Shown in pieces: positions 1 through 9,278 of a stretch of DNA of 64,000 nt. Position 1 is the first letter of the stretch, and each line of letters begins with the position of its first letter. Where the stretch lies: NCBI RefSeq assembly GCF_008704715.1, contig NZ_CP023689.1, forward strand, positions 806,001 to 870,000. The letters run 5' to 3'. The notes beneath the pieces are model-generated. The model did no database searches, was not told where the DNA came from, and saw only the letters and a program-made list of their open reading frames with translations. This stretch comes from Streptomyces chartreusis. GTDB lineage: Bacteria; Actinomycetota; Actinomycetes; Streptomycetales; Streptomycetaceae. Both the position numbers and the translations under genes were made by a program.

Positions 1-862
1 CCTGAAGGCTCATCACGTTCTGCAGCGCCCCCAGCAGAAACACCCCGGCGATGGCACCGCCCAACGTGCCCTTGCCTCCGTCGAAGTCGATGCCCCCGAG
101 CAACACAGCGGCAACGACGGAGAGTTCGAGACCTGTGGCGTTGTCATAGCGAGCGCTCGCGTAATGCAGCGCCCAGAAGATCCCGGTGAGCGACGCCATC
201 AGCCCCGTCACCGTGAACAGGATCAGCTTCTGCCGCTTGACGCGGATCCCGGCGAACCGCGCCGCCTCCTCGCTCGCCCCGATCGCGAACAGCGACCGCC
301 CGAACGGCGTGGCGTGCAGCGCCACCACGGCGATGGCGAGCAGGACCAGGAAGGGCAGGAAGGCGTACGGGACGAAGGTGTCGCCGATGCGTCCGGCGGC
401 GAAGTCCAGGTACTGGGTGGGGAAGTCGGTCACCGCGTCGGAACCGAGCACGATCTGCGCGATGCCGCGGTAGGCGGCGAGGGTGCCGATGGTGACGGCG
501 AGGGACGGCAGCCCCAGCCTGGTCACCAGCAGCCCGTTGATCAGGCCGCACACGACACCGAGCAGCAGGCAGATCGGGATGATCGTCTCGATCGTCATGC
601 CCTGGTTCCACAGTGCGCCCATCACCGCGCCCGAGAGGCCCGCCGTGGACGCCACCGACAGATCGATCTCGCCCGAGACCACGAGCAGGGTCATCGGCAG
701 GGCGATCAGTGCGATGGGCAGCGTGTTGCCGATCAGGAACGACAGGTTCAGGGCGTTGCCGAAGCCGTCGACCGTGGTGAAGGACAGCAGGAGCACGACG
801 ACGAGGAGGGCGCCGACGACCGTGTCCCAGCGAACGGCGCGCGCGAGCGAGAAGTCAGCCAT
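1..862 (-). CDS. Sugar ABC transporter permease (rhamnose), partial
   Basis: Inner-membrane permease of a carbohydrate ABC importer of the ribose/rhamnose (RbsC-like) class. Reading leftward from ATG at 862 gives [13 protein letters not shown] followed by a run of hydrophobic segments and the family signature SGEIDLSVAS; the gene runs off the left edge, so the C-terminus is missing. Its start overlaps the stop of the upstream permease by 8 bp, so the two are translationally coupled and probably form a heterodimeric pore. The position divergent from rhaI indicates rhamnose as the substrate, which is an inference from context. The periplasmic binding protein gene is not seen and is expected further left. 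Confidence 0.9.
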   Translation of the reverse strand, partial: MADFSLARAVRWDTVVGALLVVVLLLSFTTVDGFGNALNLSFLIGNTLPIALIALPMTLLVVSGEIDLSVASTAGLSGAVMGALWNQGMTIETIIPICLLLGVVCGLINGLLVTRLGLPSLAVTIGTLAAYRGIAQIVLGSDAVTDFPTQYLDFAAGRIGDTFVPYAFLPFLVLLAIAVVALHATPFGRSLFAIGASEEAARFAGIRVKRQKLILFTVTGLMASLTGIFWALHYASARYDNATGLELSVVAAVLLGGIDFDGGKGTLGGAIAGVFLLGALQNVMSLQ

Positions 863-1895
863 GGCGGGCGTTCCTCTTCTTCAGGGCGGTGGCCACTCGC
901 AGGGCGACGATCCGGTCGACCGCGATGGCGAGGATGAGCAGGATGCCGTTGATGGCGAGCACCCAGACGGAGCTGACGCCGAGGGCGGGCAGCACGCTGT
1001 TGATGGAGGTCAGCAGCAGCGCGCCGAGGGCGGCGCCGTAGACGCTGCCTGAGCCGCCGGTGAAGACGACGCCGCCGACGACGACCGCGCTGACGACGGT
1101 GAGTTCGTAGCCGTTGCCGGTGCCGGAGTCGACGTTGCCGAACCGGGCCAGGTACAGCGCGCCCGCGAGTCCGGCGAGCCCGCCGCAGAAGGTGTACGCG
1201 GCGAGGATCCGCTTGCGCACCGGGATGCCGGCGAGGCGGGCGGCCTCCGGGTTGGAGCCGAGGGCGTACAGCTCGCGGCCGCTGCCGTAGTGCTTGAGGT
1301 AGTACGCGGTGACCACGAGGACCACGATCGCGATGAGTGCCAGCCACGGCACGGCGGAGATGCCGCCGGAGCCGAAGTCGACGAAGCCGTCGGGGAGATC
1401 GGCCGCGGTGATCTGGCGGGAGCCGACCCAGATGGAGTCGATGCCGCGGATGATGTAGAGCGTGCCGAGGGTGACCACGAGCGCGGGGACCTGGCCGAGG
1501 CTGACGAGCAGGCCGTTCAGCAGGCCGAAGCCGACACCCACCAGGACCGCCAGGAGCACGGCCAGGACCGGGTTCCCGCCGCCCTGGAGGAACGTACCGG
1601 CGGCGAAGGCGCTGATGCCGAGCGTGGAGCCGACCGACAGGTCGACGTTCCGTGTGATCACCACCAGGGACTGGCCCGTGGCGACCAGGACGAGGATCGT
1701 CGCGTTCAGCAGCAGGTCCTTGATGCCCTGCTCGGTGAGGAACTCGCTGTTGCCCAGCTGGGTGACGACGATCATCACCACGAAGACGGCCAGGATGGCG
1801 AGTTCGCGCATCTTGAAGACGCGGTCGACCAGGCGGGTGCCGCTGGACTTGGCCACGTCGGTCGCGGGAGCCTCTTGGGGAGTGGTGACCGTCAT
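855..1895 (-). CDS. Sugar ABC transporter permease (rhamnose)
   Basis: Second permease of the same importer, 346 residues. A hydrophilic N-terminus of about 25 residues precedes about eight to ten hydrophobic spans. The RbsC-family motif [12 protein letters not shown] lies near residue 80, and the cytoplasmic loop with [14 protein letters not shown] is the EAA-like contact with the ATPase. The ATG at 1895 overlaps the end of the ATPase gene by 4 bp, indicating one operon (ATPase, permease, permease). Transport of L-rhamnose is inferred from the divergent rhaI-rhaD-rhaB genes; other pentose or deoxyhexose substrates cannot be excluded from the sequence alone. Confidence 0.92.
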   Translation of the reverse strand: MTVTTPQEAPATDVAKSSGTRLVDRVFKMRELAILAVFVVMIVVTQLGNSEFLTEQGIKDLLLNATILVLVATGQSLVVITRNVDLSVGSTLGISAFAAGTFLQGGGNPVLAVLLAVLVGVGFGLLNGLLVSLGQVPALVVTLGTLYIIRGIDSIWVGSRQITAADLPDGFVDFGSGGISAVPWLALIAIVVLVVTAYYLKHYGSGRELYALGSNPEAARLAGIPVRKRILAAYTFCGGLAGLAGALYLARFGNVDSGTGNGYELTVVSAVVVGGVVFTGGSGSVYGAALGALLLTSINSVLPALGVSSVWVLAINGILLILAIAVDRIVALRVATALKKRNARHG

Positions 1896-3409
1896 GCGGC
1901 TGCCCTCCCGGTGGCTGCGGCCATCACGGTTTCCTCGGTTGCTTCGGAGCGCGGGATCTCTGCGGTCAGGCGGCCCTCGTGCATCACGAGCACGCGGTCG
2001 GCCATGCCGAGGATCTCGGGCAGGTCGGAGGAGATCATCAGAACGGCCACCCCGTCGGCGGCCAACTCACTGAGCAGCCGGTGCACTTCGGCCTTCGTGC
2101 CGACGTCGATCCCCCGGGTGGGTTCGTCGACGATGAGCACCTTGGGGCCGGTGGCGAGCCACTTGGCGAGGACGACCTTCTGCTGGTTGCCGCCGGACAG
2201 GGTGTTGACCGTGTCGGCGATCCGCGCGTACTTGACCTGGAGCTTGACGGCCCAGTCGAGGGAGCGGCTGCGTTCGGCGCCGCGGTCCATCAGCCCCGCC
2301 CTGACGGTCGTACGCAGTCCGGTGAGGCCGATGTTGCGTTCGATGGACATGTCCATCACCAGGCCCTGGGCGCGCCGGTCCTCGGGGACCAGGGCGAGGC
2401 CGGAGGCCATGGCGGTGGAGGGGGCGCCGTTGGTGAGGGCCTTGCCGCCGACGGACACCTCTCCGGCGTCCCAGCGGTCGATGCCGAACACGGCCCGCGC
2501 GACTTCGGTACGGCCCGCGCCGACGAGGCCGGCGAGGCCGACGATCTCACCGCGCCGCACGTCGAAGGAGACGTCGGTGAAGACGCCCTCCCGGGTCAAC
2601 CGGCGCACGCTCAGGGCGATCTCGCCCGGCTTCACGTCCTGCTTGGGGTACAGCTCGTCGAGGTCGCGGCCGACCATCCGGCGCACGAGGTCGTCCTCGG
2701 TCATGCCCTCCACCGGCTCGCTGGCGATCCGGGCGCCGTCGCGCAGGGTCGTCACCTGCCGGCAGATCTGGAAGATCTCCTCCAGCCGGTGGGAGATGAA
2801 CAGGACGGCGGCGCCCTGTTCGCGCAGGGTGCGCACCACTCCGAAGAGGCGGGCGACCTCGCTGCCGGTGAGGGCGGCGGTCGGCTCGTCCATGATCAGG
2901 ACGCGGGCGTCGAAGGAGAGCGCCTTGGCGATCTCGACGATCTGCTGGTCGGCGATGGACAGGCCGCGCGCGGGCCGGTCGGGGTCGAGTTCGACGCCGA
3001 GGCGCCGCATCAGGGCCAGGGTCGCGGTGTGCGTGGCCCTGTGGTCGATGCGGCCGAGGGCGCGTCGCGGTTGGCGGCCCATGAAGATGTTCTCGGCGAT
3101 CGAAAGGTCGGGGAAGAGGGTCGGCTCCTGGTAGATCACGGCGATGCCGGCGTCGCGGGCGTCGCCGGGGCCGTGGAAGACGACGGGCTCGCCGTCGAGC
3201 AGCACCTGGCCGGCGTCGGGCCGGTGCACGCCGGCGAGCGTCTTGATCAGGGTCGACTTGCCCGCGCCGTTCTCCCCGGCGAGGGCGTGCACCTCTCCGG
3301 GGAACAGCTCCAGGGAGACGTCCCGCAGGGCACGGACCGCGCCGAAGGACTTGGAGATGTCCCTGAGCGCCAGAACCGGGGCCGGACCCGTGATGGACGG
3401 GTGGGTCAT
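1892..3409 (-). CDS. Sugar ABC transporter ATP-binding protein, two cassettes
   Basis: ATPase of the importer, 505 residues with two ABC cassettes, as usual for RbsA/MglA/RhaT-type proteins. The first cassette has Walker [13 protein letters not shown] and a Walker B ending in [10 protein letters not shown]; the second begins with the degenerate [11 protein letters not shown] and has [15 protein letters not shown] and [11 protein letters not shown]. The asymmetric second Walker A is normal in this subfamily. The ATG at 3409 is chosen because GAGGAG lies just upstream; an in-frame extension to 3499 would run through the promoter and operator. First gene of the leftward operon, transcribed from the region shared with rhaI. 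Confidence 0.93.
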   Translation of the reverse strand: MTHPSITGPAPVLALRDISKSFGAVRALRDVSLELFPGEVHALAGENGAGKSTLIKTLAGVHRPDAGQVLLDGEPVVFHGPGDARDAGIAVIYQEPTLFPDLSIAENIFMGRQPRRALGRIDHRATHTATLALMRRLGVELDPDRPARGLSIADQQIVEIAKALSFDARVLIMDEPTAALTGSEVARLFGVVRTLREQGAAVLFISHRLEEIFQICRQVTTLRDGARIASEPVEGMTEDDLVRRMVGRDLDELYPKQDVKPGEIALSVRRLTREGVFTDVSFDVRRGEIVGLAGLVGAGRTEVARAVFGIDRWDAGEVSVGGKALTNGAPSTAMASGLALVPEDRRAQGLVMDMSIERNIGLTGLRTTVRAGLMDRGAERSRSLDWAVKLQVKYARIADTVNTLSGGNQQKVVLAKWLATGPKVLIVDEPTRGIDVGTKAEVHRLLSELAADGVAVLMISSDLPEILGMADRVLVMHEGRLTAEIPRSEATEETVMAAATGRAAA

Positions 3410-3453
3410 GGGGGCTCCTCGACGACGCCGGCGGGACGGGCCTTTCGACGTCG

Positions 3454-3465
3454 TGAAAGGTTTCA
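3454..3465. promoter_or_regulatory. Operator palindrome for the rha transport operon
   Basis: TGAAAGGTTTCA, a near-perfect palindrome of the kind bound by LacI-family repressors, 45 bp before the ATPase start. A leftward promoter candidate sits just upstream: TTGACG (complement of 3504-3509), 18-bp spacer, TAACGT (complement of 3480-3485), which puts the start point close to this site so that a bound repressor would block it. A weaker related palindrome, TCGAAA-AAG-TTTCGA, is at 3520-3534. Confidence 0.65.
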
Positions 3466-3583
3466 ACTTGGTTGCCGGGACGTTAGGCACGGAGCGCATG
3501 TCCCGTCAATGGGTCCGTGTCGAAAAAGTTTCGATGAAGGTAGGTCACGGCCGAGTCACAAGAAACGGCCTTGGTCACGGGGC

Positions 3584-3612
3584 TTGACACCCCTTCGGGG
3601 GGCCCATACGTT
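3584..3612 (+). promoter_or_regulatory. Promoter for rhaI-rhaD-rhaB
   Basis: TTGACA at 3584-3589, 17-bp spacer, TACGTT at 3607-3612: a good match to the vegetative (HrdB-type) promoter. The predicted start point near 3619 abuts two LacI-type operator half-sites, so repression in the absence of rhamnose is likely. Confidence 0.7.
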
Positions 3613-3619
3613 CCCGTCT

Positions 3620-3646
3620 TGAATCGTTTCACAGTGAAGCGTTTCA
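3620..3646. promoter_or_regulatory. Tandem operators before rhaI
   Basis: Two palindrome-like sites, TGAATCGTTTCA (3620-3631) and TGAAGCGTTTCA (3635-3646), lie directly downstream of the rhaI promoter. They share the TGAA...TTTCA arms with the site at 3454 and resemble the sites in front of the rhamnosidase at 14.5 kb, so a common regulator is inferred. Confidence 0.65.
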
Positions 3647-3694
3647 GATGTCCGCCGTCCGACGCTTCCGTCCCGACGTCACAGGAGCCCTGAA

Positions 3695-4855
3695 GTGACC
3701 GAGCTCGCCGCGGTGAAGGCCGCACTCAAGACCCAGGCCGTCGAAACGCCGTCGTGGGCGTACGGGAACTCGGGGACGCGGTTCAAGGTGTTCGCGCAGC
3801 AGGGCGTGCCCCGGACGCCTCGGGAGAAGCTGGACGACGCCGCGAAGGTGCACGAGTTCACCGGCGTCGCGCCGACCGTCGCGCTGCACATCCCCTGGGA
3901 CAGGGTCGACGACTACGCGGCGCTGGCCAAGCACGCCGAGGAGCGCGGGGTGCGGCTGGGCGCGATCAATTCCAACACCTTCCAGGACGACGACTACAGG
4001 CTGGGCAGCATCTGCCATCCGGACGCGGCGGTGCGGCGCAAGGCCGTCGGTCATCTGCTGGAGTGCGTCGACATCATGGACGCGACGGGCTCACGGGATC
4101 TGAAGCTGTGGTTCGCGGACGGCACGAACTATCCCGGGCAGGACGACATCCGGGGGCGTCAGGACCGGCTGGCCGAGGGGCTGGCCGAGGTGTACGAGCG
4201 GCTCGGGGACGGGCAGCGGATGCTGCTGGAGTACAAGTTCTTCGAGCCGGCCTTCTACGCGACGGACGTGCCGGACTGGGGGACGGCGTACGCGCACTGC
4301 CTGAAGCTCGGGCCGAAGGCGCAGGTCGTGGTCGACACCGGGCATCACGCGCCCGGCACCAACATCGAGTTCATCGTCGCCACGCTGCTGCGGGAGGGGA
4401 AGCTCGGCGGGTTCGACTTCAACTCGCGGTTCTACGCGGACGACGACCTGATGGTGGGCGCGGCCGATCCCTTCCAGCTGTTCCGGATCATGTACGAGGT
4501 CGTGCGCGGGGGTGGGTTCACGTCGGACGTGGCTTTCATGCTCGACCAGTGCCACAACATCGAGGCGAAGATCCCGGCGATCATCCGTTCGGTGATGAAT
4601 GTGCAGGAGGCCACGGCGAAGGCGTTGCTGGTCGATGGTGTCGCTCTGGCCGAGGCCCAGGCTGCGGGGGATGTGCTCGGGGCGAATGCCGTGGTCATGG
4701 ACGCGTACAACACGGATGTGCGGCCGCTGCTGGCCGATGTGCGCGAGGAGATGGGCCTCGACGCCGACCCGATGGCTGCGTACCGCCGGTCGGGGTGGGC
4801 CGAGAAGATCGTGGCCGAGCGAGTCGGTGGGCAGCAGGCCGGGTGGGGGGCGTAA
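3695..4855 (+). CDS. rhaI: L-rhamnose isomerase
   Basis: Converts L-rhamnose to L-rhamnulose, the first step of cytoplasmic rhamnose breakdown. The 386-residue protein belongs to the xylose-isomerase-like TIM-barrel group (the RhaI type, not the E. coli RhaA type). Recognisable segments are the substrate/metal region with [15 protein letters not shown] and the later [20 protein letters not shown] at 3695 is the start, with CAGGAG eight bases upstream. It opens the rightward operon, followed by rhaD after 112 bp and rhaB overlapping. Repression by a LacI-type regulator is suggested by the operators between the promoter and this gene. Confidence 0.9.
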   Translation: MTELAAVKAALKTQAVETPSWAYGNSGTRFKVFAQQGVPRTPREKLDDAAKVHEFTGVAPTVALHIPWDRVDDYAALAKHAEERGVRLGAINSNTFQDDDYRLGSICHPDAAVRRKAVGHLLECVDIMDATGSRDLKLWFADGTNYPGQDDIRGRQDRLAEGLAEVYERLGDGQRMLLEYKFFEPAFYATDVPDWGTAYAHCLKLGPKAQVVVDTGHHAPGTNIEFIVATLLREGKLGGFDFNSRFYADDDLMVGAADPFQLFRIMYEVVRGGGFTSDVAFMLDQCHNIEAKIPAIIRSVMNVQEATAKALLVDGVALAEAQAAGDVLGANAVVMDAYNTDVRPLLADVREEMGLDADPMAAYRRSGWAEKIVAERVGGQQAGWGA

Positions 4856-4876
4856 CCGTCTGCCGCGTTCTGTCGT

Positions 4877-4930
4877 CTGCGGACTGCGGGCCGGATGTAA
4901 CTGGTCGCGCAGTTCCCCGCGCCCCTAAAA
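4877..4930. repeat. Streptomyces-type dispersed intergenic repeat
   Basis: The 112-bp gap between rhaI and rhaD holds GGTCGCGCAGTTCCCCGCGC at 4903-4922 followed by CCCT. From general knowledge this GCGCAGTTCCCCGCGCCCC motif recurs in intergenic gaps of many Streptomyces genomes. Function unknown; it lies inside a transcribed operon here. Only one copy was noticed in this window. Confidence 0.5.
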
Positions 4931-4967
4931 GCATCTCCCTCGCTCTTCTAGTTAGGACTGAAGGTTC

Positions 4968-7007
4968 ATGGCCATCCATCCCGAAGCCGCCGCCCTCCTC
5001 GCCCGGTCCCAGCGGCTCGGCTCCGATCCCCGTAACACCAACTACGCCGGTGGGAACGCGTCCGCCAAGGGCACCGACGTCGACCCCGTCACCGGGGGTG
5101 ATGTGGAGCTGATGTGGGTGAAGGGGTCCGGGGGTGATCTGGGGACGCTCACCGAGGCGGGGCTGGCCGTGTTGCGGCTGGACCGTATGCGGGCGCTCGT
5201 GGACGTCTACCCCGGCGTCGAGCGCGAGGACGAGATGGTCGCCGCCTTCGACTACTGCCTGCATGGCAAGGGCGGGGCGGCTCCGTCCATCGACACCGCC
5301 ATGCACGGGCTCGTGGAGGCGGCGCACGTCGATCATCTGCACCCGGACTCGGGCATCGCGCTGGCCTGTGCCGCCGACGGGGAGAAGCTGACCGCCGAGT
5401 GCTTCGGGGACACCGTGGTGTGGGTGCCGTGGCGGCGGCCCGGGTTCCAGCTGGGGCTGGACATCGCCGCCGTGAAGGCCGCCAACCCGGGGGCCGTCGG
5501 GTGTGTGCTCGGCGGGCACGGGATCACCGCCTGGGGCGACACCTCCGAGGAGTGCGAGCGCAACTCGCTGCACATCATCCGGACCGCCGAGAAGTTCCTG
5601 GAGGAGCGCGGCAAGGTCGAGCCCTTCGGGGCCGTGATCGAGGGGTACGGCGCGCTCGGAACTCCTCAGCGCCGTGAGCGGGCCGCCGCCCTCGCGCCGT
5701 ACGTCCGTGCCATCGCCTCCCAGGACAAGGCCCAGGTCGGGCACTTCGACGACTCCGACGCCGTCCTGGAGTTCCTGGCGCGGGCCGAGCACCCGCGGCT
5801 CGCCGCGCTCGGCACCTCCTGCCCGGACCACTTCCTGCGGACCAAGGTGCGCCCGCTCGTCCTCGACCTGCCGCCCACCGCGCCTCTCGAAGAGGCCGTC
5901 GCACGCCTGAAGGAGCTGCATGCCGAGTACCGCGAGGAGTACGCCGCCTACTACCGGCGGCACGCCCTGCCCGACTCCCCCGCCATGCGCGGCGCCGACC
6001 CGGCGATCGTCCTCGTCCCGGGTGTCGGCATGTTCAGTTTCGGCAAGGACAAGCAGACCGCACGGGTGGCCGGCGAGTTCTACGTCAACGCCATCAATGT
6101 GATGCGGGGCGCCGAGGCCGTCTCCACCTACGCGCCCATCGAGGAGTCCGAGAAGTTCCGGATCGAGTACTGGGCGCTGGAAGAGGCCAAGCTGCAGCGG
6201 ATGCCGAGGCCCAGGCCGCTGGCGACGCGGGTCGCGCTGGTGACCGGCGCGGGCAGCGGGATCGGGAAGGCCATCGCGCGGCGGCTGGTCGCCGAGGGCA
6301 CGTGCGTGGTCGTCGCCGATCTCGACGCCGAGAACGCCGCGGCCGTCGCCGAGGAGCTCGGCGGGCCCGACAAGGCCGTCGCCGTGACCGTGGACGTCAC
6401 CTCCGAGGAGCAGATCGCCGACGCCTTCCAGGCGGCCGTGCTCGCCTTCGGCGGCGTGGACCTGGTGGTGAACAACGCCGGCATCTCCATCTCCAAGCCC
6501 CTGCTGGAGACCTCCGCCAAGGACTGGGACCTTCAGCACGACATCATGGCCCGCGGTTCCTTCCTCGTCTCCCGCGAGGCGGCCCGGGTGATGATCGCGC
6601 AGGGGCTGGGCGGCGACATCGTCTACATCGCCTCCAAGAACGCCGTTTTCGCCGGGCCCAACAACATCGCCTACTCCGCCACCAAGGCCGACCAGGCCCA
6701 TCAGGTGCGGCTGCTCGCCGCCGAGCTGGGCGAGCACGGCATCCGCGTCAACGGGGTCAACCCGGACGGTGTCGTGCGCGGGTCGGGGATCTTCGCCGGC
6801 GGGTGGGGTGCTCAGCGTGCCGCCGTGTACGGGGTCGAGGAGGCGAAGCTCGGTGAGTTCTACGCCCAGCGGACCATCCTCAAGCGCGAGGTACTGCCCG
6901 AGCATGTCGCGAACGCCGTCTTCGCCCTCACCGGCGGGGACCTGACGCACACCACCGGGCTGCACATCCCGGTCGACGCCGGCGTCGCGGCCGCGTTCCT
7001 GCGATGA
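4968..7007 (+). CDS. rhaD: Bifunctional rhamnulose-1-P aldolase/lactaldehyde dehydrogenase
   Basis: A 679-residue fusion. The N-terminal part (about 1-400) is a class II aldolase/adducin domain that would split L-rhamnulose-1-phosphate into DHAP and L-lactaldehyde. The C-terminal part (about 421-679) is a short-chain dehydrogenase with the nucleotide-binding motif VTGAGSGIGKAI, NNAGIS and an S/Y-x3-K site in NIAYSATK. Family knowledge: such fusions oxidise lactaldehyde to L-lactate, as described for the Bacillus subtilis enzyme. Reduction to 1,2-propanediol is the alternative. The lut genes downstream favour lactate as the product. The stop overlaps the rhaB start (ATGA). Confidence 0.9.
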   Translation: MAIHPEAAALLARSQRLGSDPRNTNYAGGNASAKGTDVDPVTGGDVELMWVKGSGGDLGTLTEAGLAVLRLDRMRALVDVYPGVEREDEMVAAFDYCLHGKGGAAPSIDTAMHGLVEAAHVDHLHPDSGIALACAADGEKLTAECFGDTVVWVPWRRPGFQLGLDIAAVKAANPGAVGCVLGGHGITAWGDTSEECERNSLHIIRTAEKFLEERGKVEPFGAVIEGYGALGTPQRRERAAALAPYVRAIASQDKAQVGHFDDSDAVLEFLARAEHPRLAALGTSCPDHFLRTKVRPLVLDLPPTAPLEEAVARLKELHAEYREEYAAYYRRHALPDSPAMRGADPAIVLVPGVGMFSFGKDKQTARVAGEFYVNAINVMRGAEAVSTYAPIEESEKFRIEYWALEEAKLQRMPRPRPLATRVALVTGAGSGIGKAIARRLVAEGTCVVVADLDAENAAAVAEELGGPDKAVAVTVDVTSEEQIADAFQAAVLAFGGVDLVVNNAGISISKPLLETSAKDWDLQHDIMARGSFLVSREAARVMIAQGLGGDIVYIASKNAVFAGPNNIAYSATKADQAHQVRLLAAELGEHGIRVNGVNPDGVVRGSGIFAGGWGAQRAAVYGVEEAKLGEFYAQRTILKREVLPEHVANAVFALTGGDLTHTTGLHIPVDAGVAAAFLR

Positions 7008-8452
7008 GCGCCCGCGTGAAGGCGTACGCCGCGGTCGACCTCGGCGCGTCCAGCGGACGTGTCATGGTCGGCCGCGTCGGCCCCGACAGTCTGGAGCTGA
7101 CCGAGGCGCACCGGTTCCCGAACCGGCCCGTGCGGACGCCCGAAGGGCTGCGCTGGGACGTCCTCGGACTGTACGCCGGGGTGCTGGACGGGCTGCGGGC
7201 GGCCGGGCGGGTCGACTCCGTCGGCATCGACAGCTGGGCCGTGGACTACGGGCTGCTGGACGCGGACGGCGCGCTGCTCGGGAACCCCGTGCACTACCGG
7301 GACTCCCGGACGGAGGGGATCGCCGAGAAGGTGTGGGCGACCGTTCCGGCGGAGGAGCTGTATGCCGCGACCGGGTTGCAGTACGCGCCCTTCAACACGC
7401 TGTACCAGTTGACGGCGGCGCGTCACTCCGCCCAACTGGCGCACGCCGAGCGGCTTCTGCTCATCCCCGACCTCCTGACGTACTGGCTCACCGGCGAGCA
7501 GGGCACCGAACTCACCAACGCCTCCACGACCCAGCTCGTCGATCCGCGCACGCGCGACTGGTCGTACGACCTCGCCTCCCGGCTGGGCATCGACCTGCAC
7601 CTGTTCGCGCCGCTCAGGCAACCCGGTGATCCGGCGGGCCTGTTGCGTGCCGAGGTGCTGGAGGAGACCGGGCTCGCCGGGCCGGTGCCGGTGACCGCGG
7701 TCGGTTCGCACGACACCGCCTCCGCGGTGGCCGCCGTACCGGCCGACGGCGAGCGGTTCGCGTACATCTGCACCGGCACCTGGTCGCTGGCCGGCCTCGA
7801 ACTGGACGCGCCGGTGCTCACCGAGGAGAGCCGCGCCGCCAACTTCACCAATGAGCTGGGGCTCGACGGCACGGTCCGGTATCTGCGGAACATCATGGGG
7901 CTTTGGCTGCTCCAGGAGTGCGTACGGGCCTGGGGCGAGCCGGAGTTGGGCGCGCTGCTGCCGGCGGCCGGCCGGGTGCCGGCGCTGCGGTCGGTCGTGG
8001 ACGCGGGGGACGCCGCGTTCCTGGCGCCGGGGCGGATGCCGGAGCGGATCGCCGAGGCGTGCCGGGCCTCGGGGCAGCCGGTGCCGGTCTCGCCCGCCGA
8101 GGTCACACGGTGCATCCTCGACTCGCTGGCCCTCGCACACCGCAGGGCGATCGACGAGGCGCAGCTGCTCGCCGACCATCCCGTGGACGTCGTGCACGTC
8201 GTCGGCGGCGGCACCCGCAACGCTCTGCTGTGCCAGCTGACCGCCGACGCCTGCGGGCTGCCGGTGGTGGCCGGTCCGGCGGAGGCCGCCGCCCTCGGGA
8301 ACGTCCTGGTCCAGGCGCGGACCCACGGCCTGGTCGGCGACCTCGGCAACGGGCGCCGCCTGCTCACCCGTACCCAACCGCTGACCCGGTACGAGCCGCG
8401 CGGGGACGCGGCGCGCTGGCGCGAGGCGGAAGCCCGGCTCACCGACGGGTGA
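7004..8452 (+). CDS. rhaB: L-rhamnulokinase
   Basis: FGGY-family sugar kinase, 482 residues, phosphorylating L-rhamnulose at O-1. The N-terminus VDLGASSGRVMVGRV is the phosphate-1 loop of the actin-like fold, and SHDTASAVAAVP, TGTWSL and VVGGGTRNALLCQ are the remaining ATP-domain motifs. GTWSL followed by a non-repeating C-terminus is typical of rhamnulokinases. The ATG overlaps the rhaD stop, so the two are translationally coupled. Last sugar-specific gene of the operon; lutA follows after 70 bp. Confidence 0.93.
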   Translation: MSARVKAYAAVDLGASSGRVMVGRVGPDSLELTEAHRFPNRPVRTPEGLRWDVLGLYAGVLDGLRAAGRVDSVGIDSWAVDYGLLDADGALLGNPVHYRDSRTEGIAEKVWATVPAEELYAATGLQYAPFNTLYQLTAARHSAQLAHAERLLLIPDLLTYWLTGEQGTELTNASTTQLVDPRTRDWSYDLASRLGIDLHLFAPLRQPGDPAGLLRAEVLEETGLAGPVPVTAVGSHDTASAVAAVPADGERFAYICTGTWSLAGLELDAPVLTEESRAANFTNELGLDGTVRYLRNIMGLWLLQECVRAWGEPELGALLPAAGRVPALRSVVDAGDAAFLAPGRMPERIAEACRASGQPVPVSPAEVTRCILDSLALAHRRAIDEAQLLADHPVDVVHVVGGGTRNALLCQLTADACGLPVVAGPAEAAALGNVLVQARTHGLVGDLGNGRRLLTRTQPLTRYEPRGDAARWREAEARLTDG

Positions 8453-8500
8453 CGAGGTCTCCCCCAAGCCGCCGTGCCCTATTACGCTGCACTCATCCGA

Positions 8501-8510
8501 TGATCGATCA
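8501..8510. promoter_or_regulatory. Palindrome before lutABC
   Basis: TGATCGATCA, a perfect 10-bp palindrome directly before the lutA ribosome-binding site in the 70-bp rhaB-lutA gap. It could be a regulator site (lut genes are often under GntR/FadR-type control), but it is short and could arise by chance. Confidence 0.3.
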
Positions 8511-8522
8511 GAAGGAGCCGCG

Positions 8523-9278
8523 ATGCGTGTCGCCCTGTTCCTGACCTGCGTCAACGACACGCTCTATCCGGACACCGGTCGCGCGGTGGTGAAACTGCTG
8601 ACCAGGCTTGGCGTCGAGGTCGACTTCCCGATGGCGCAGACCTGCTGCGGGCAGGCGCACTACAACACCGGATACCGACACGAGGCCGAGCCGCTCGCCC
8701 GGCATTTCTCCGATGTCTTCGGGGAGTACGACGCGATCGTCACCCCGTCGGGGTCGTGCGGCGCGATGGTGCGGGAGCTGTATCCGCGGATGGGTGAGCG
8801 GGCCCGGGCCGAGGGACGCGGGGACACGCTCGCGGCGACACTGGCGCCGGTGGTGCCGAAGACGTACGAGCTGACGGAGTTCCTGGTGGACGTCCTGGAG
8901 GTGACGGACGTGGGCGCCTACTACCCGCACCGGGTGACGTACCACCCGACCTGTCACGGGCTGCGCGGGCTCGGGCTCGGGGACCGGCCCCGGCGGCTGC
9001 TCCAGGCCGTGCGGGGGCTGGAGTTGGCGGAGTTGCCGGGGGCCGAGGAGTGCTGCGGCTTCGGCGGCACCTTCGCCCTGAAGAACTCCGATGTCTCGGC
9101 GGCGATGGGCGCGGACAAGGTGCGCAACGCCGAGTCGACGGGCGCCGAGGTGCTGTGCGCGGCGGACAACTCCTGTCTGATGCACATCGGCGGGACCATG
9201 GCCCGGCTGCGGACGGGCATGCGGCCGGTGCACATCGCGGAGATCCTGGCGAGCACGGAGGAGGAACCGGCCGTATGA
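8523..9278 (+). CDS. lutA: L-lactate utilisation protein LutA
   Basis: Subunit of the LutABC iron-sulfur L-lactate dehydrogenase complex, 251 residues. It carries the paired cysteine-rich (CCG) domains: QTCCGQAHYNTGY near residue 38 and EECCGFGGTFALKNSD near residue 176, which in this family bind an Fe-S cluster. GAAGGAG precedes the ATG. The stop overlaps the lutB start (ATGA). Placement after rhaD/rhaB suggests it removes the L-lactate formed from rhamnose. Confidence 0.92.
   Translation: MRVALFLTCVNDTLYPDTGRAVVKLLTRLGVEVDFPMAQTCCGQAHYNTGYRHEAEPLARHFSDVFGEYDAIVTPSGSCGAMVRELYPRMGERARAEGRGDTLAATLAPVVPKTYELTEFLVDVLEVTDVGAYYPHRVTYHPTCHGLRGLGLGDRPRRLLQAVRGLELAELPGAEECCGFGGTFALKNSDVSAAMGADKVRNAESTGAEVLCAADNSCLMHIGGTMARLRTGMRPVHIAEILASTEEEPAV

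Noticed and set aside
4695..8560. Long minus-strand open frames opposite rhaD and rhaB
   Set aside because: Shadows of well-supported genes; no motifs, no ribosome-binding sites in sensible places.
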